Origin: Thiobacillus sp.
Lineage (GTDB): Bacteria; Pseudomonadota; Gammaproteobacteria; Burkholderiales; Thiobacillaceae
NCBI RefSeq assembly: GCF_024708915.1
Contig: NZ_JANJXQ010000225.1
Location: 1 to 26,043, forward strand
Reading direction: 5' to 3'
DNA: 26,043 nucleotides
Below are positions 1 to 7,414 of this stretch, in pieces. Below the pieces are notes generated by a model. The model ran no database searches. It was given only the letters and a program-made list of their open reading frames with translations, and was not told where the DNA came from. Position 1 is the stretch's first letter; every line of letters starts with the position of its first letter. The translations under genes and the position numbers were made by a program.

Positions 1-1352
1 GCCGCTTTTCCGAGCCGGTTTCCGAAATCGTCAAACGCTACACCGCGTCGATTCCCTTCGATTATCGGCTGGCCGAGTTCGATATTCAGGGTTCGCTGGC
101 GCACGCCGCCATGTTGCACCACGTCGGCGTCCTGTCCAAGGACGACCTCGAAGCGATCCAGCGCGGCATGGCCGACCTGCTGGCCGAGATCCGTGCCGGC
201 GGATTCAACTGGTCGCTCGACAGGGAAGACGTCCACCTCAACATCGAGGCCGCGCTGACCGCGAAAATCGGCGACGCCGGCAAGCGGCTGCATACCGGAC
301 GCAGCCGCAACGACCAGGTGGCGACCGATATCCGCCTCTACCTGCGCGACGCCATCGACCGCATCGTATCCGGTCTCAAGGCCTGCCAGACCTCGCTGGT
401 CGACCTCGCCGAGGCGCACGCCGACACCGTGATGCCCGGCTTCACCCACCTGCAGGTGGCGCAGCCGGTCACCTTCGGCCACCACCTGCTGGCCTATTTC
501 GAGATGCTGGCGCGCGACGCCGAGCGCATGGCCGACTGCCGCCGCCGCGTCAACCGGCTGCCGCTGGGCGCCGCCGCGCTGGCCGGCACCAGCTATCCAA
601 TCGACCGCCAGTTCGTCGCCGACCAGCTCGGCTTCGAGGCGGTGTGCGAGAACTCGCTCGACGCCGTCTCCGACCGCGATTTCGCCATCGAATTCGCCGC
701 TGCCGCCGCCTTGGTAATGACCCACCTGTCGCGCCTGTCGGAAGAGCTGATCCTGTGGATGAGCCCGCGCTTCGGCTTCATCGATCTGGCCGACCGCTTC
801 TGCACCGGCTCGTCGATCATGCCGCAGAAGAAGAACCCCGACGTGCCCGAGCTGGTGCGCGGCAAGACCGGCCGCGTCAACGGCCATCTGGTCGCCCTGC
901 TCACCCTGATGAAGGGCCAGCCGCTGGCCTACAACAAAGACAACCAGGAGGACAAGGAGCCGCTGTTCGACAGCGTCGACACGCTGACCGACACGCTGGC
1001 GATCTACGCCGACATGCTGCGCGGGGTGACGGTCAAGCCGGAGGCGATGCGTGCCGCGGTGATGCAGGGCTTCGCCACCGCCACCGATCTGGCCGACTAT
1101 CTGGTGAAGAAAGGCGTGCCCTTCCGCGACGCGCACGAAGTGGTGGCGCGCGCGGTGCGGACGGCGGAAGCATCGGGCCGCGATCTGGCCGACCTGCCGC
1201 TCGCCGAATTGCAGGCCTTCAGCCCGATCATCGCGGACGACGTTTACGCTGTGCTGACGCTGGAGGGCTCGCTTGCCGCCCGCAACCATCTCGGCGGCAC
1301 CGCGCCGGCCCAGGTGCGCACGGCGATTGCGCGCGCGCGGCAGCGCATTTAA
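1..1352 (+). CDS. argH: Argininosuccinate lyase, 5' end cut off by window edge
   Basis: This enzyme splits argininosuccinate into arginine and fumarate, the last step of arginine synthesis in the cytoplasm. The reading frame is open from base 3 and already reads [16 protein letters not shown], which matches the usual ArgH N-terminus (WGGRFSEP), so only a handful of residues and the start codon lie outside the window; the ATG at 111 is internal. The family signature [12 protein letters not shown], with the catalytic-loop serine pair, is intact, as are the [13 protein letters not shown] and [12 protein letters not shown] stretches. About 449 residues are visible, close to the family's full length. 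Its TAA stop interlocks with the stop of the convergent MarR-type gene through a shared TTAA at 1349-1352, and no terminator separates them. Confidence 0.97.
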   Translation, partial: RFSEPVSEIVKRYTASIPFDYRLAEFDIQGSLAHAAMLHHVGVLSKDDLEAIQRGMADLLAEIRAGGFNWSLDREDVHLNIEAALTAKIGDAGKRLHTGRSRNDQVATDIRLYLRDAIDRIVSGLKACQTSLVDLAEAHADTVMPGFTHLQVAQPVTFGHHLLAYFEMLARDAERMADCRRRVNRLPLGAAALAGTSYPIDRQFVADQLGFEAVCENSLDAVSDRDFAIEFAAAAALVMTHLSRLSEELILWMSPRFGFIDLADRFCTGSSIMPQKKNPDVPELVRGKTGRVNGHLVALLTLMKGQPLAYNKDNQEDKEPLFDSVDTLTDTLAIYADMLRGVTVKPEAMRAAVMQGFATATDLADYLVKKGVPFRDAHEVVARAVRTAEASGRDLADLPLAELQAFSPIIADDVYAVLTLEGSLAARNHLGGTAPAQVRTAIARARQRI

Positions 1353-1936
1353 GCCGTCCCCGGCGCCACCGGCGGCGCATGCTCGCGGCAGATCCGCCGC
1401 ACCTCGGGACTGGAGAGTTTTTCCTGCAGCAGCCCGCAGAAATAGCTGCGCGGCCCCAGCCGCTGATTGTGGCGGCAGGTGGTGCACACGCCGAAGCTGC
1501 GCTTGCCGCTTTGCGCCTGCACCTGCGCCAGCACCTGGCGCAGCACCACCATCGCCGAACTCACCCGCGCCGGGCTGGCGGTCTGCACAATGTCGCGCCA
1601 GGCGCCGCCGGCGGAGAGCGTCTTCAGGAGCGTGGTGCCGCCTTCGGCCAGGATCAGCCGCACCACCCGGCCGTCGCGCGGATCGGCGTAACGCGAGATC
1701 AGGCGGCGGCGCGCCAGCACCAGCACGGTCTGCGACACCGTACCCTTGGTCAGCCCGAGGTATTCGGTCAGCGCCTGCGGGGTGTTGCTGAAGCGGTTGG
1801 CCTGGTTGAGATAGAACAGCACCTGCAGGTGCACCGGCTGCAGGCCCTGCGCCGCGCCCGCCTGCCGCAAGTCGGCGCGGGTCAGCAACGACAGGCGCTC
1901 GACCAGATCGAACAGGGTGAGCGCCTGGCTTTTCAA
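1349..1936 (-). CDS. MarR-type winged-helix regulator with Cys-rich C-terminal tail
   Basis: A 195-residue predicted transcription regulator. Residues about 35-100 form a MarR-like winged helix: the recognition-helix region [18 protein letters not shown] is followed by a wing with DPRDGR, the usual D-x-R-D-x-R pattern. After a helical stretch comes an unusual tail with C151, C154, C167, C183 and H186 (spacing C-x2-C-x12-C-x15-C-x2-H), which looks able to bind zinc or an iron-sulfur cluster. The start is TTG at 1936, because an in-frame stop lies just upstream (1940-1942) and an AGG Shine-Dalgarno match sits 7 bases before it, inside the end of cyaY. It begins 13 bases after the cyaY stop on the same strand, so co-transcription with frataxin is likely. 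Target and ligand are unknown; a role in iron or redox sensing is inference from the tail and neighbour. Confidence 0.8.
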   Translation of the reverse strand: MKSQALTLFDLVERLSLLTRADLRQAGAAQGLQPVHLQVLFYLNQANRFSNTPQALTEYLGLTKGTVSQTVLVLARRRLISRYADPRDGRVVRLILAEGGTTLLKTLSAGGAWRDIVQTASPARVSSAMVVLRQVLAQVQAQSGKRSFGVCTTCRHNQRLGPRSYFCGLLQEKLSSPEVRRICREHAPPVAPGTA

Positions 1937-1949
1937 ATTTCAGCCTGGA

Positions 1950-2258
1950 TCAGAAGCGGACCATGACGCCGCCCTGTGCCGCGATCAGCGCGGCCAGCTT
2001 GTCATGGAGCGGCTCGCCGCTCTTGGTGTCGACCCAGCCCGCACCCTGCGGCTTGAAGTGAAAGCCGCCCGAGCGCGCGGCCACCCATATTTCGCGCGCC
2101 ACGCCATGACGGTTGATGATGATCTTGCTGCCGTCGTCGAACTCGACCTCGATGATGCCGTCGGCCGGCGTCTCGAAATCCAGATCGGCGTCTTCCAGCA
2201 CCTGTTCGATGCGGGCCAGGGTGGTGCTGGCGGCCTGGTTGAATTCAATTTCAGTCAT
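1950..2258 (-). CDS. cyaY: Frataxin homologue CyaY
   Basis: Frataxin-family iron-binding protein that modulates iron-sulfur cluster assembly through the IscS desulfurase (family knowledge). The 102-residue product starts MTEIEFNQ and has the acidic first helix (EDADLDFETPAD) followed by the conserved beta-sheet core with GSKIIINR, the W in REIWVAARSGGFHF, and GAGWVDTKSGE. The length is typical of bacterial CyaY. ATG 2258 is preferred because it matches the family N-terminus; an upstream in-frame ATG at 2276 would add six residues. The gene is divergent from lptM with only 25 bases between start codons, so its promoter must lie inside lptM. The MarR-type regulator follows directly downstream. 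Confidence 0.95.
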   Translation of the reverse strand: MTEIEFNQAASTTLARIEQVLEDADLDFETPADGIIEVEFDDGSKIIINRHGVAREIWVAARSGGFHFKPQGAGWVDTKSGEPLHDKLAALIAAQGGVMVRF

Positions 2259-2283
2259 GATGTCCCGTGCTAACATTTCGCGC

Positions 2284-2409
2284 ATGAAACTGCGCACCTT
2301 ATATATAGTGTCCCTGTTGCTGTGCGGGCTGGGGCTGACCGCCTGTGGCTCCAAGGGTGGCCTGTATCTTCCCGAAAATTCCCCCGCACCGCAACGGACT
2401 TCCAATTGA
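2284..2409 (+). CDS. lptM: LPS translocon maturation lipoprotein LptM (YifL-like)
   Basis: A 41-residue lipoprotein. The N-terminus MKLRTLY plus a hydrophobic core leads to the lipobox LTAC (residues 18-21), so C21 would be lipidated and the short tail would sit at the outer membrane. The tail GSKGGLYLPENSPAP matches the family pattern C-G-x-K-G-x-L-Y-L-P. In E. coli LptM binds the LptD/LptE complex and promotes correct disulfide formation in LptD; the same role here is inferred by homology. Its stop TGA (2407-2409) overlaps the TTG start of lysA, an arrangement often seen for lptM near dapF or lysA. The divergent neighbour cyaY is also the neighbour of this gene in E. coli. Confidence 0.9.
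   Translation: MKLRTLYIVSLLLCGLGLTACGSKGGLYLPENSPAPQRTSN
2299..2308 (-). promoter_or_regulatory. Candidate -10 region for cyaY inside lptM
   Basis: On the minus strand this reads CTATATATAA, an AT-only patch in otherwise GC-rich DNA. It lies 40-50 bases upstream of the cyaY ATG, a suitable distance for a -10 element with a leader of about 35 nt. In lptM it forces the codons TTA-TAT-ATA, of which TTA and ATA look rare in this window. I see no good -35 match at the right spacing, so the call rests on position and composition. Confidence 0.3.
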
Positions 2410-3650
2410 ACACTTTGCATCGCATCGACGGCCGCCTTTATCTTGAAGGCGTGGCGCTGGACACCCTTGCCGAGCGTTTCGGCACACCGCTTTATGTCTA
2501 TTCCCGGCAGGCGCTCGAAGCCGCCTACCGGGCCTACAGCGACGCGTTTGCCGCCACCCCGCACCTGATCTGCTATGCGGTCAAGGCGAACTCCAACCTG
2601 GCCATCCTCAACCTGTTCGCCCGCCTCGGCGCAGGCTTCGACATCGTCTCCGGCGGCGAGCTCGCCCGCGTGCTGGCAGCCGGCGGCGATCCCGGCAAGG
2701 TGGTGTTCTCGGGCGTCGGCAAGACGGCCGGCGAGATGCGCGCCGCGCTCGATGCCGGCATCCTCTGTTTCAACGTCGAATCGGCCAGCGAACTGCAGCG
2801 GCTCAACCGCGTGGCGGGCGAGCTGGGCAAGATCGCGCCGGTGTCGTTCCGCGTCAATCCCGACGTCGATCCGAAGACCCATCCCTATATCTCCACCGGG
2901 CTCAAGGAAAACAAGTTCGGCGTGCCGATCGCCGATGCGCCGGCGCTGTACCGCCTGGCTGCCGGCCTGCCGAACCTGAACATCACCGGCATCGACTGCC
3001 ACATCGGTTCGCAGCTGATCGACCTGTCACCGCTGGCCGATGCCGCGGATCGTGTGCTGGCGCTGGTCGACAGCCTGGCTGCCGAGGGCATCGTGCTGCA
3101 TCACATCGACCTCGGCGGCGGCGTCGGCATTCGCTACCGCGACGAGATGCCGCCCGACCTGACTGCCTACGGCCGCGTGCTGGCTCAAAAATTTTCCGCC
3201 CGCCGCGAGAAGCTGCTGCTGGAACCGGGGCGTTCGCTGGTCGGCAACGCAGGCCTGCTGCTTGCCCGCATCGAGTACCTGAAGCCCGGTGAAGACAAGC
3301 ATTTCGCCATCGTCGACGCGGCAATGAACGACCTGATGCGCCCGGCACTGTACGAGGCGTATCACGAAATCGTCGCCGTCAACGAACGCTCAACCCTGGC
3401 AAAGCGTTACGACATCGTCGGCCCGATCTGCGAGACCGGCGATTTCATTGGCTTTGCGCGTGATCTCGCAATCGAGGAAGGCGATCTTCTTGCCCTGCTT
3501 TCGGCGGGCGCCTACGGCATGAGCATGGCATCAAACTACAATTCACGCCCGCGGGCAGCCGAAGTACTGATAGACAAAAACGAAATCCACCTCATCCGTG
3601 AGCGTGAAACACTGGGCAGTCTGATGGCTGGAGAACGGCTTGTTTATTGA
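2406..3650 (+). CDS. lysA: Diaminopimelate decarboxylase
   Basis: A PLP enzyme that decarboxylates meso-diaminopimelate to lysine, the final step of lysine synthesis. The 414-residue product has the PLP-binding lysine in YAVKANSN (K60), the phosphate-binding [21 protein letters not shown], and the CETGD motif (C342) that supplies active-site residues from the partner subunit. The start is TTG 2406, overlapping the lptM stop in a TTGA junction; it gives the family N-terminus (short lead, then the conserved [10 protein letters not shown]). The lack of a strong Shine-Dalgarno suggests translational coupling to lptM. No clear terminator follows; the next gene has its own upstream region. Confidence 0.97.
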   Translation: MNTLHRIDGRLYLEGVALDTLAERFGTPLYVYSRQALEAAYRAYSDAFAATPHLICYAVKANSNLAILNLFARLGAGFDIVSGGELARVLAAGGDPGKVVFSGVGKTAGEMRAALDAGILCFNVESASELQRLNRVAGELGKIAPVSFRVNPDVDPKTHPYISTGLKENKFGVPIADAPALYRLAAGLPNLNITGIDCHIGSQLIDLSPLADAADRVLALVDSLAAEGIVLHHIDLGGGVGIRYRDEMPPDLTAYGRVLAQKFSARREKLLLEPGRSLVGNAGLLLARIEYLKPGEDKHFAIVDAAMNDLMRPALYEAYHEIVAVNERSTLAKRYDIVGPICETGDFIGFARDLAIEEGDLLALLSAGAYGMSMASNYNSRPRAAEVLIDKNEIHLIRERETLGSLMAGERLVY

Positions 3651-3692
3651 CCTTAAGCAGGCCAAGCCAAGCGTTCCCTTCCCTTGATTTTA

Positions 3693-3707
3693 GTATCGAA
3701 CCGATAC
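3693..3707. promoter_or_regulatory. Short perfect dyad GTATCG-AAC-CGATAC
   Basis: A perfect 6-bp inverted repeat with a 3-base centre, 40-60 bases downstream of the lysA stop in the AT-richer part of the 300-bp gap before the histone H1-like gene. It could be an operator for a dimeric regulator of that gene, lying upstream of the candidate promoter. No known operator was recognised, and a 6-bp dyad can occur by chance. Confidence 0.25.
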
Positions 3708-3765
3708 ATTTTGCTTGACTGCGACATTTTTCATCGAATTATGCTCGCAAGCTCTTGACTATCCA

Positions 3766-3793
3766 TTGAACCCGAAAGAAAAGTAACTAGAAT
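3766..3793 (+). promoter_or_regulatory. Candidate sigma-70 promoter for histone H1-like gene
   Basis: TTGAAC at 3766-3771 and TAGAAT at 3788-3793 are separated by 16 bases (4/6 and 5/6 matches to consensus). Transcription would start near 3800 and give a leader of about 150 nt. Two other TTGACT -35-like boxes lie at 3715-3720 and 3755-3760 but have poorer partners; a start from the first, with an AATTAT-type -10 near 3737-3742, is also possible. Confidence 0.35.
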
Positions 3794-3897
3794 GAGGCTC
3801 ACCAAGCGGAGCCTCGGTATCGCCCGTGTTTAGCGGGTTTCGGGCAAGTCGGTCGCCTGTCGGTACCACGCTTTGGAAGTGCAAACTCTGACTGCAC
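3794..3897 (+). promoter_or_regulatory. Structured leader upstream of histone H1-like gene
   Basis: The long untranslated stretch before the gene holds several inverted repeats. GAGGCTC (3794-3800) and GAGCCTC (3809-3815) form a 7-bp stem with an 8-base loop. GCCCG (3822-3826) can pair with CGGGC (3841-3845), or CCCG with CGGG (3834-3837) as an alternative. GTGCA (3879-3883) pairs with TGCAC (3893-3897). None is followed by a T-run, so these are not terminators. The remainder of the 3651-3951 gap contains the dyad at 3693 and the promoter candidates; I see no coding region in it. Confidence 0.35.
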
Positions 3898-3951
3898 GTG
3901 GCTTCAAGCTGTAGTGATAAGTGAATGTGTTCAACTTCTAAGGAGTGACAG

Positions 3952-4479
3952 ATGGCAACAGTGAAAAAACCCGCCGCCAAACCGGTGGCCAAGAAGGCGG
4001 CCCCTGCCGCCAAAAAACCGGCAGCAAAACCGGTAGCCAAAAAAGCCGCCGCCAAGCCCGTAGCCAAAAAGGCTGTGGCAAAACCGGCAGCCAAAAAAGC
4101 CGCCCCGGCTAAAAAGGCCGTCGCCGCCAAAAAACCGGCAGCCAAGCCCGTAGCCAGAAAAGCCGCCGCCAAGCCCGCAGTCAAAAAAGCCGCGGCAAAA
4201 CCGGTAGCCAAAAAAGCCGCCCCGGCTAAAAAGGCCGTCGCCGCCAAAAAACCGGCAGCCAAGCCCGTAGCCAGAAAAGTCGCCGCCAAGCCCGCAGTCA
4301 AAAAAGTAGCGGCAAAACCGGTAGTCAAGAAGCCGGCGGCAAAACCGGTAGCCAAAAAAGCCGCTCCGGCAGCCAGGAAGCCTGTTGCGAAAAAGGTGGT
4401 CGCCGCCAAACCCGCGCCGGCTCCGGCACCTGCTGCGCCCGCACCGGCGGTACCGGTCATCAAGCCCTTCGGGCTCTAA
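3952..4479 (+). CDS. Histone H1-like Ala/Lys/Pro-rich DNA-binding protein
   Basis: A 175-residue very basic protein made almost entirely of Lys, Ala, Pro and Val in KKPAAKPVAKKAA-type repeats, ending in a proline/alanine-rich tail and PVIKPFGL. Such H1-like proteins (compare BpH1 of Bordetella and AlgP of Pseudomonas) bind DNA without sequence specificity and help compact the nucleoid; I infer the same here. There is no folded domain or signal peptide. The start is secure: AAGGAG at 3940-3945 sits 6 bases before the ATG, one of the strongest Shine-Dalgarno matches in the window, suggesting high expression. It is a single-gene unit with its own long leader and terminator. The length of such repeat proteins varies freely; here part of the gene is a recent tandem duplication. 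Confidence 0.85.
   Translation: MATVKKPAAKPVAKKAAPAAKKPAAKPVAKKAAAKPVAKKAVAKPAAKKAAPAKKAVAAKKPAAKPVARKAAAKPAVKKAAAKPVAKKAAPAKKAVAAKKPAAKPVARKVAAKPAVKKVAAKPVVKKPAAKPVAKKAAPAARKPVAKKVVAAKPAPAPAPAAPAPAVPVIKPFGL
4077..4310 (+). repeat. 117-bp tandem repeat (39 codons, two copies) inside H1-like gene
   Basis: Bases 4077-4193 and 4194-4310 are head-to-tail copies with a 117-base period; I count about four differences between them. Both start GGCAAAACCGG, and a third partial copy begins at 4311. The period is a multiple of three, so gain or loss of a unit adds or removes 39 residues without shifting the frame. Shorter KPAAKPVAKK-type units are nested inside. The high identity points to recent slippage or recombination. 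Confidence 0.9.
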
Positions 4480-4502
4480 CAGGTCGGGCATTGCCCAATC
4501 TG

Positions 4503-4527
4503 AAACGGGGGCTAGTCCCCCGTTTTT
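4503..4527 (+). terminator. Rho-independent terminator after H1-like gene
   Basis: AAACGGGGG (4503-4511) pairs with CCCCCGTTT (4517-4525) around a 5-base loop, followed by TTTTTATTATT. It lies 23 bases after the H1-like stop. On the opposite strand the same stem is followed by only a short T-run, so it may also help end msrQ transcription. Confidence 0.9.
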
Positions 4528-4576
4528 ATTATCGTGAGCGGGGACTCGCTCGCCGTTTCATGGCCCCCTCGGCCGG

Positions 4577-5218
4577 CTACAGCCGGCTCTGCATACCGGA
4601 AGATCCTGCCTGCACGAAGCGCTTGCGTGCAGCCTGCAGCAATACCGTTCCCCACCGCAGGCGCAGAGCCAGCAGCAGGGCGAGTATCCCTCCATAGATC
4701 AGCGGCTCGGTCAGGTCTTTTTTCACCAGCCACAGGTAGTGGACCACACCCAGCAGGGCAATCAGGTAAATCAGGCGATGCAGCCGCTGCCAGCGGCGGC
4801 CCAGGCGGCGCATCATGGCATGGTTCGAGGTCGCGGCGAGCGGAATAAGGAGAATGAAGGCCGCGAAGCCGACGGTAACGAAGGGGCGTTTGACGATGTC
4901 CTTGGCGATAGCCGCCAGATCGAAGAATTGATCCAGCCAGACATACGTGACGAAATGCAGGCAGGCGTAAAAGAAGGCAAACAGCCCCAGCATGCGCCGG
5001 TAGCGGACGAGATCGGGCTGACCGGTCAAGTGCCGCAGCGGAGTGATGGACAACGTCACCATCAGCCCGGTCAATGCCCAAGTGCCGGTGGAATGGGTAA
5101 CGAACTCGATCGGGTTCGCCCCCAGACCGCCGGCGACCCCCAGATACACCAGCCGCGCCAACGGCAACAGGCAAATCAGGAAAACCCCGACCTTAAGGGT
5201 GCGCAAGGCGGCGGGCAT
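4577..5218 (-). CDS. msrQ: Heme b membrane subunit MsrQ of methionine sulfoxide reductase
   Basis: MsrQ is the inner-membrane cytochrome b that passes electrons from the quinone pool or a flavin reductase to periplasmic MsrP. The 213-residue product starts [13 protein letters not shown] and has about six hydrophobic segments of the ferric-reductase-like type. Conserved histidines that could carry heme are seen in FYACLHFVTYVW and in the RLHRLIYLIALLGVVHYLW region. The ATG at 5218 overlaps the msrP stop by one base (TGATG), so the two are translationally coupled and form one operon. The reading frame extends further upstream without a start that fits the family, so the 5218 start is chosen. 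Confidence 0.93.
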   Translation of the reverse strand: MPAALRTLKVGVFLICLLPLARLVYLGVAGGLGANPIEFVTHSTGTWALTGLMVTLSITPLRHLTGQPDLVRYRRMLGLFAFFYACLHFVTYVWLDQFFDLAAIAKDIVKRPFVTVGFAAFILLIPLAATSNHAMMRRLGRRWQRLHRLIYLIALLGVVHYLWLVKKDLTEPLIYGGILALLLALRLRWGTVLLQAARKRFVQAGSSGMQSRL

Positions 5219-6156
5219 CAGAAGAATTTTTGCAGGTCCATGCCTCGATACAGTTGGGCAACCTGTGCGGCGTAGCCATTGAACATCAGCGTATCGCGCT
5301 TGGACAGTTCGCCGATGCGGCGCTCCTTGGCCTGGCTCCAGCGTGGATGGTCGACGTCGGGATTGACGTTGGAATAGAAGCCATACTCGCGCGGCGCGGC
5401 CGCCATCCAGGTGGTCAATGGCGGCTTTTCGACGAAGCGGATCTTGACGATGGACTTGGCGCTCTTGAAGCCGTATTTCCACGGCACCACCAGCCGGATC
5501 GGCGCACCGTTCTGATTGGGCAGCACCTCGCCGTAGAGGCCGACCGCCAGGATCGCCAGCGGATGCATCGCTTCATCCAGCCGCAGGCCTTCGACATAGG
5601 GCCAGCTCAGGATGCGCCGGCGCAATCCCGGCATCTGTTCGGGGTCGTTCAGCGTCACGAACTCGACATATCTGGCGTTGCCGGTGGGCGCCGCGCGCCG
5701 GATGAGTTCCTTCAGCGGGAACCCCACCCACGGAATCACCATCGACCAGCCTTCGACGCAGCGCATCCGGTAGACGCGTTCTTCCAGCGGGGCAAGTTTC
5801 AGCAGCGCATCGATGTCGTACGTTTTGGGATTGGCCACCTCGCCCTCGACCGCCACCGTCCAGGGGCGCGTTTTCAGGCTGCCGGCGTTTTCCGACGGAT
5901 CGCCTTTGCCGGTGCCGAATTCGTAGAAATTGTTGTAGGTGGTGATGTCCTTGTAGGGCGTCTTGTCTTCGTCGAGGCGGTAGGCGCTGGCGCGCACACC
6001 GGCCAGTTTGACGCCGGCCTCGGCCGCGGGCGGGATTCCCAGGACGGCGCCGGCCGCCAGCGCACCCATGCCCTGCATGAAGCGGCGGCGTTCCCGGTAG
6101 ATTTCAGGCGGGGTGATTTCGGACGGGGCGATATCGTTCGGCTGGCGTATCAGCAT
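5218..6156 (-). CDS. msrP: Periplasmic methionine sulfoxide reductase, molybdenum subunit MsrP
   Basis: MsrP is a molybdopterin enzyme that repairs oxidised methionines in periplasmic proteins. The 312-residue product starts [16 protein letters not shown] and carries a twin-arginine signal (ERRRFMQG, residues 22-29, followed by a hydrophobic stretch and AEA near residue 47), as expected for folded export with the cofactor. The molybdenum-ligand cysteine is C133 in [11 protein letters not shown]. Other family blocks are [44 protein letters not shown] and [16 protein letters not shown] 6156 is chosen over the upstream ATG at 6210 because it matches the family N-terminus and has AGGA 7-8 bases before it. 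msrQ follows directly. Many MsrPQ pairs respond to reactive chlorine; no regulator gene is adjacent here. Confidence 0.96.
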   Translation of the reverse strand: MLIRQPNDIAPSEITPPEIYRERRRFMQGMGALAAGAVLGIPPAAEAGVKLAGVRASAYRLDEDKTPYKDITTYNNFYEFGTGKGDPSENAGSLKTRPWTVAVEGEVANPKTYDIDALLKLAPLEERVYRMRCVEGWSMVIPWVGFPLKELIRRAAPTGNARYVEFVTLNDPEQMPGLRRRILSWPYVEGLRLDEAMHPLAILAVGLYGEVLPNQNGAPIRLVVPWKYGFKSAKSIVKIRFVEKPPLTTWMAAAPREYGFYSNVNPDVDHPRWSQAKERRIGELSKRDTLMFNGYAAQVAQLYRGMDLQKFF

Positions 6157-6186
6157 GGCGGAATCCTGTGAAAAAAGTGGCTCCCT

Positions 6187-6224
6187 GAAATGCTCAGTGT
6201 ATGCGCTCATTTCCCTCGATACAC
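6187..6224. promoter_or_regulatory. Dyads in the msrP / RND adaptor divergent region
   Basis: Two interleaved inverted repeats lie in the 165-bp gap between divergent msrP and the efflux adaptor: GAAATG (6187-6192) with CATTTC (6208-6213), and GTGTAT (6197-6202) with ATACAC (6219-6224). The second has half-sites 22 bases apart, about two helical turns, as for a dimeric repressor. They are 30-70 bases upstream of the msrP start. The responsible regulator is not in the window. Confidence 0.3.
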
Positions 6225-6233
6225 CTGCATGAA

Positions 6234-6262
6234 TTGACCTCCTCAGGCAGTTTTTGTTTCAT
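6234..6262 (+). promoter_or_regulatory. Candidate promoter for RND efflux operon
   Basis: TTGACC (6234-6239, 5/6 match to the -35 box) is followed after 17 bases by TTTCAT (6257-6262, 4/6 match to the -10 box). Transcription would begin near 6269, about 50 bases before the adaptor gene. The spacing is ideal but the -10 is weak. Confidence 0.35.
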
Positions 6263-6321
6263 CGTGGACCTGATAAGGTGCGCACCTGTCGTACGTCTTT
6301 GTTCTTCTTGCGGAATCTGCC

Positions 6322-7368
6322 ATGCGCGCCTTGCTCGTCCTGCTGTTCGCCCCGTTGCTTGCTTTCGCCCAGACAGGCGGCCCGCCCTTCATCCCGGTCA
6401 ACATGATGAAAGCAAGCGCCACCCCGGTGTCCAGCACGGTCAACGCAGTGGGCGCACTGATTGCCGAGGACAGCGTGGTGCTGCGCCCGGAAATCGACGG
6501 CCGCATCGACAAACTGCTGTTCAGGGAAGGCCAGCCGGTGAAGAAAGGCGCGGTGCTGGTGGTACTCGATTCCGCCGAGCCGCGCGCCCGTCTCGCCGCC
6601 GCCCAGGCCGATCTCAAGCTGGCGGAAAGCCGCTACCGGCGCAGCGAGGAACTGGTTGCGCAGAATTTCATCTCCAGACAGGCGCTCGACGAAGCGCGTG
6701 CCAACCTCGATATCCTGCGGGCGCGCCTGCGCCAGGAGCAGGTGGCCCTCGACAAGACGGTGATCCGCGCGCCGTTTGCCGCCCTGGCCGGATTGCGCCA
6801 GGTCAGCCCCGGCGCCTATGTCAGCAAGGGCGACGACATCGTGCGGCTGGATGCGCTCGGCAACCTGAAGCTGGAGGTGCCGGTGCCCGAAATCTATCTG
6901 CCGTTGGTGCGTATCGGCCTGCCGGTCACCCTGACCATCGACGCCCTGCCCGGCCAGACGTTCAGCGGCAAGGTGCACGCCATCGACCCGGTGGTCGACC
7001 CGGTCAGCCGCAACGTGCGGGTGCGGGCGCGCATCGCCAATCCCGCCGGCGTGCTCAAACCCGGCATGTTCGCTCGCGCCACCGCCGATCTGGGCGGCAA
7101 GACCAGCGCGATCCTGCTGCCCGAGCAGGCGATCGTGCCGCGCCCGGATGGCTCGTACGTTTTCCTGGCGGTCGACGGCAAGGCAGACCTGCGCAAAGTC
7201 ACGCTGGGCAAGCGCGAACCGGGACGGGTCGAAATCGTATCCGGCGTTGCCGCCGGCGACACCGTCATCCTCGACGGCCAGATCAAGCTGCGCCCCGGCG
7301 TGCCGGTGGTCACGCTGGAGCAGGCGGCGCAGATGATGAAGAAAATGCCGGCCGGCAAGCCCCGCTGA
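6322..7368 (+). CDS. RND efflux periplasmic adaptor (membrane fusion protein)
   Basis: This is the periplasmic adaptor of a tripartite RND efflux system, linking the inner-membrane pump to an outer-membrane channel. The 348-residue product has a signal peptide with likely cleavage after AFA (residue 16), and no lipobox. Domain order is typical: a biotinyl-lipoyl half-motif near residues 55-78 (VVLRPEIDGRIDKLLFREGQ), an alpha-helical hairpin at about 90-145 (ALDEARANLDILRARLRQEQ), the second lipoyl half (TVIRAPFAALAGLRQVSPG), a beta-barrel and a membrane-proximal domain ending about residue 335. The pump gene begins 46 bases downstream. No outer-membrane factor gene is present, so it probably uses a TolC-like protein encoded elsewhere. 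Substrate cannot be told. Confidence 0.93.
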   Translation: MRALLVLLFAPLLAFAQTGGPPFIPVNMMKASATPVSSTVNAVGALIAEDSVVLRPEIDGRIDKLLFREGQPVKKGAVLVVLDSAEPRARLAAAQADLKLAESRYRRSEELVAQNFISRQALDEARANLDILRARLRQEQVALDKTVIRAPFAALAGLRQVSPGAYVSKGDDIVRLDALGNLKLEVPVPEIYLPLVRIGLPVTLTIDALPGQTFSGKVHAIDPVVDPVSRNVRVRARIANPAGVLKPGMFARATADLGGKTSAILLPEQAIVPRPDGSYVFLAVDGKADLRKVTLGKREPGRVEIVSGVAAGDTVILDGQIKLRPGVPVVTLEQAAQMMKKMPAGKPR

Positions 7369-7414
7369 TCCGGGCTGACCGCGCTCGATTCAGGCAAACC
7401 GCGAAGACCGATCC

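Noticed and set aside
3794..3951. A 6S RNA or other known structured RNA in the leader of the H1-like gene.
   Set aside because: No closing stem with a central bubble and no recognisable conserved core; only separate small hairpins.
4077..4420. Repeats in the H1-like gene considered as a CRISPR-like array.
   Set aside because: There are no unique spacers; the repeats are codon-periodic and encode a continuous Lys/Ala/Pro-rich protein.
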